From: Anaerolineae bacterium
GTDB lineage: Bacteria > Chloroflexota > Anaerolineae > 4572-78 > J111
Reading direction: 5' to 3'
Length of the DNA: 12,542 nucleotides
NCBI GenBank assembly: GCA_020433835.1
Contig: JAGRBY010000165.1
Coordinates: 1 to 12,542 of the forward strand
Each line of letters starts with the position of its first letter. The first letter of the stretch is position 1. Of the stretch, positions 12,432 through 12,542 are shown in pieces. Under the pieces are notes generated by a model. The model was not told the DNA's origin, ran no database searches, and worked only from the letters and a program-made list of their open reading frames with translations. A program made the translations under genes and the position numbers.

Positions 12432-12542
12432 ATGAAAGTTCGACGACGTGCACGTGCAGCAGTATTGCAGGCCCTTTATGAGCTTGATTTTACGGACCAT
12501 AATCCTAAAGCTGCCGTAGAGGCCCGATTCGAAGATAGGCCT
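12432..12542 (+). CDS. nusB: Transcription antitermination factor NusB, 5' part
   Basis: The first 37 codons of a gene cut by the window edge. They read MKVRRRARAAVLQALYELDF and then TDHNPKAAVEARFEDRP. The RRRARxxxLQALYELD segment is the characteristic first helix of NusB, which joins the NusA/NusE antitermination complex on rRNA leader transcripts. TAGAGGA ends 9 nt upstream of ATG 12432. Another ATG at 12425 is out of frame. Only the N-terminal helix can be seen, so the identification rests on this segment and on the gene type being common in such neighbourhoods. Confidence 0.85.
   Translation, partial: MKVRRRARAAVLQALYELDFTDHNPKAAVEARFEDRP

Overview
The window looks like a bacterial chromosome segment of roughly 50% GC, and every recognisable gene is on the + strand. 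The best guess for the source is a Chloroflexota (Chloroflexi) bacterium, Anaerolineae-like. This rests on the gene order, a RecG with a long N-terminal extension, a SepIVA/DivIVA-like coiled-coil gene beside a DUF177-rpmF pair, and the general protein style. It is an inference; no phylogenetic marker was searched.

Layout. Positions 1-1120 carry no convincing gene. They hold an inverted repeat (53-108), a palindrome cluster (286-313), a possible decayed protein tail (358-432) and a striking array of sixteen in-phase 21-bp units (581-916). Then come an EcsC-family protein (1121-2185) overlapping rlmN (2185-3255), a hairpin and possible promoter (3297-3385), fakA/yloV-like (3424-5022), degV/fakB-like (5032-5892), recG (5910-8456) overlapping coaD (8456-8935), and a 190-bp spacer with an imperfect inverted repeat and a TATAAT box. 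After the spacer lie a short SepIVA-like coiled-coil gene (9128-9604), DUF177/yceD (9697-10263), rpmF (10325-10528), an unusual structured leader with a 15-codon ORF (10541-10606), fabD (10603-11538), fabG (11545-12294), and the start of nusB (12432 to the window edge).

How the genes fit together. The core theme is membrane lipid and growth physiology. FakA and a DegV protein form a candidate fatty acid kinase for exogenous fatty acids, CoaD makes the CoA precursor dephospho-CoA, and FabD and FabG are enzymes of type II fatty acid synthesis. They are mixed with translation genes (rlmN, rpmF, DUF177), a repair helicase (recG), a transcription antitermination factor (nusB) and a possible cell-envelope growth protein. 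The order looks like a merge of the Bacillus yloV-recG-plsX-fabD-fabG-acpA arrangement and the E. coli yceD-rpmF-plsX-fabH-fabD-fabG-acpP arrangement, but plsX, fabH, fapR and acpP are absent from this stretch.

Most noteworthy observations: the 21-bp modular array; the fabD leader, where a strong Shine-Dalgarno, a 15-codon ORF and a 10-bp hairpin end in an ATGA overlap with fabD; a FakA/DegV pair in which several family signature residues appear replaced; and a shortened SepIVA-like protein.
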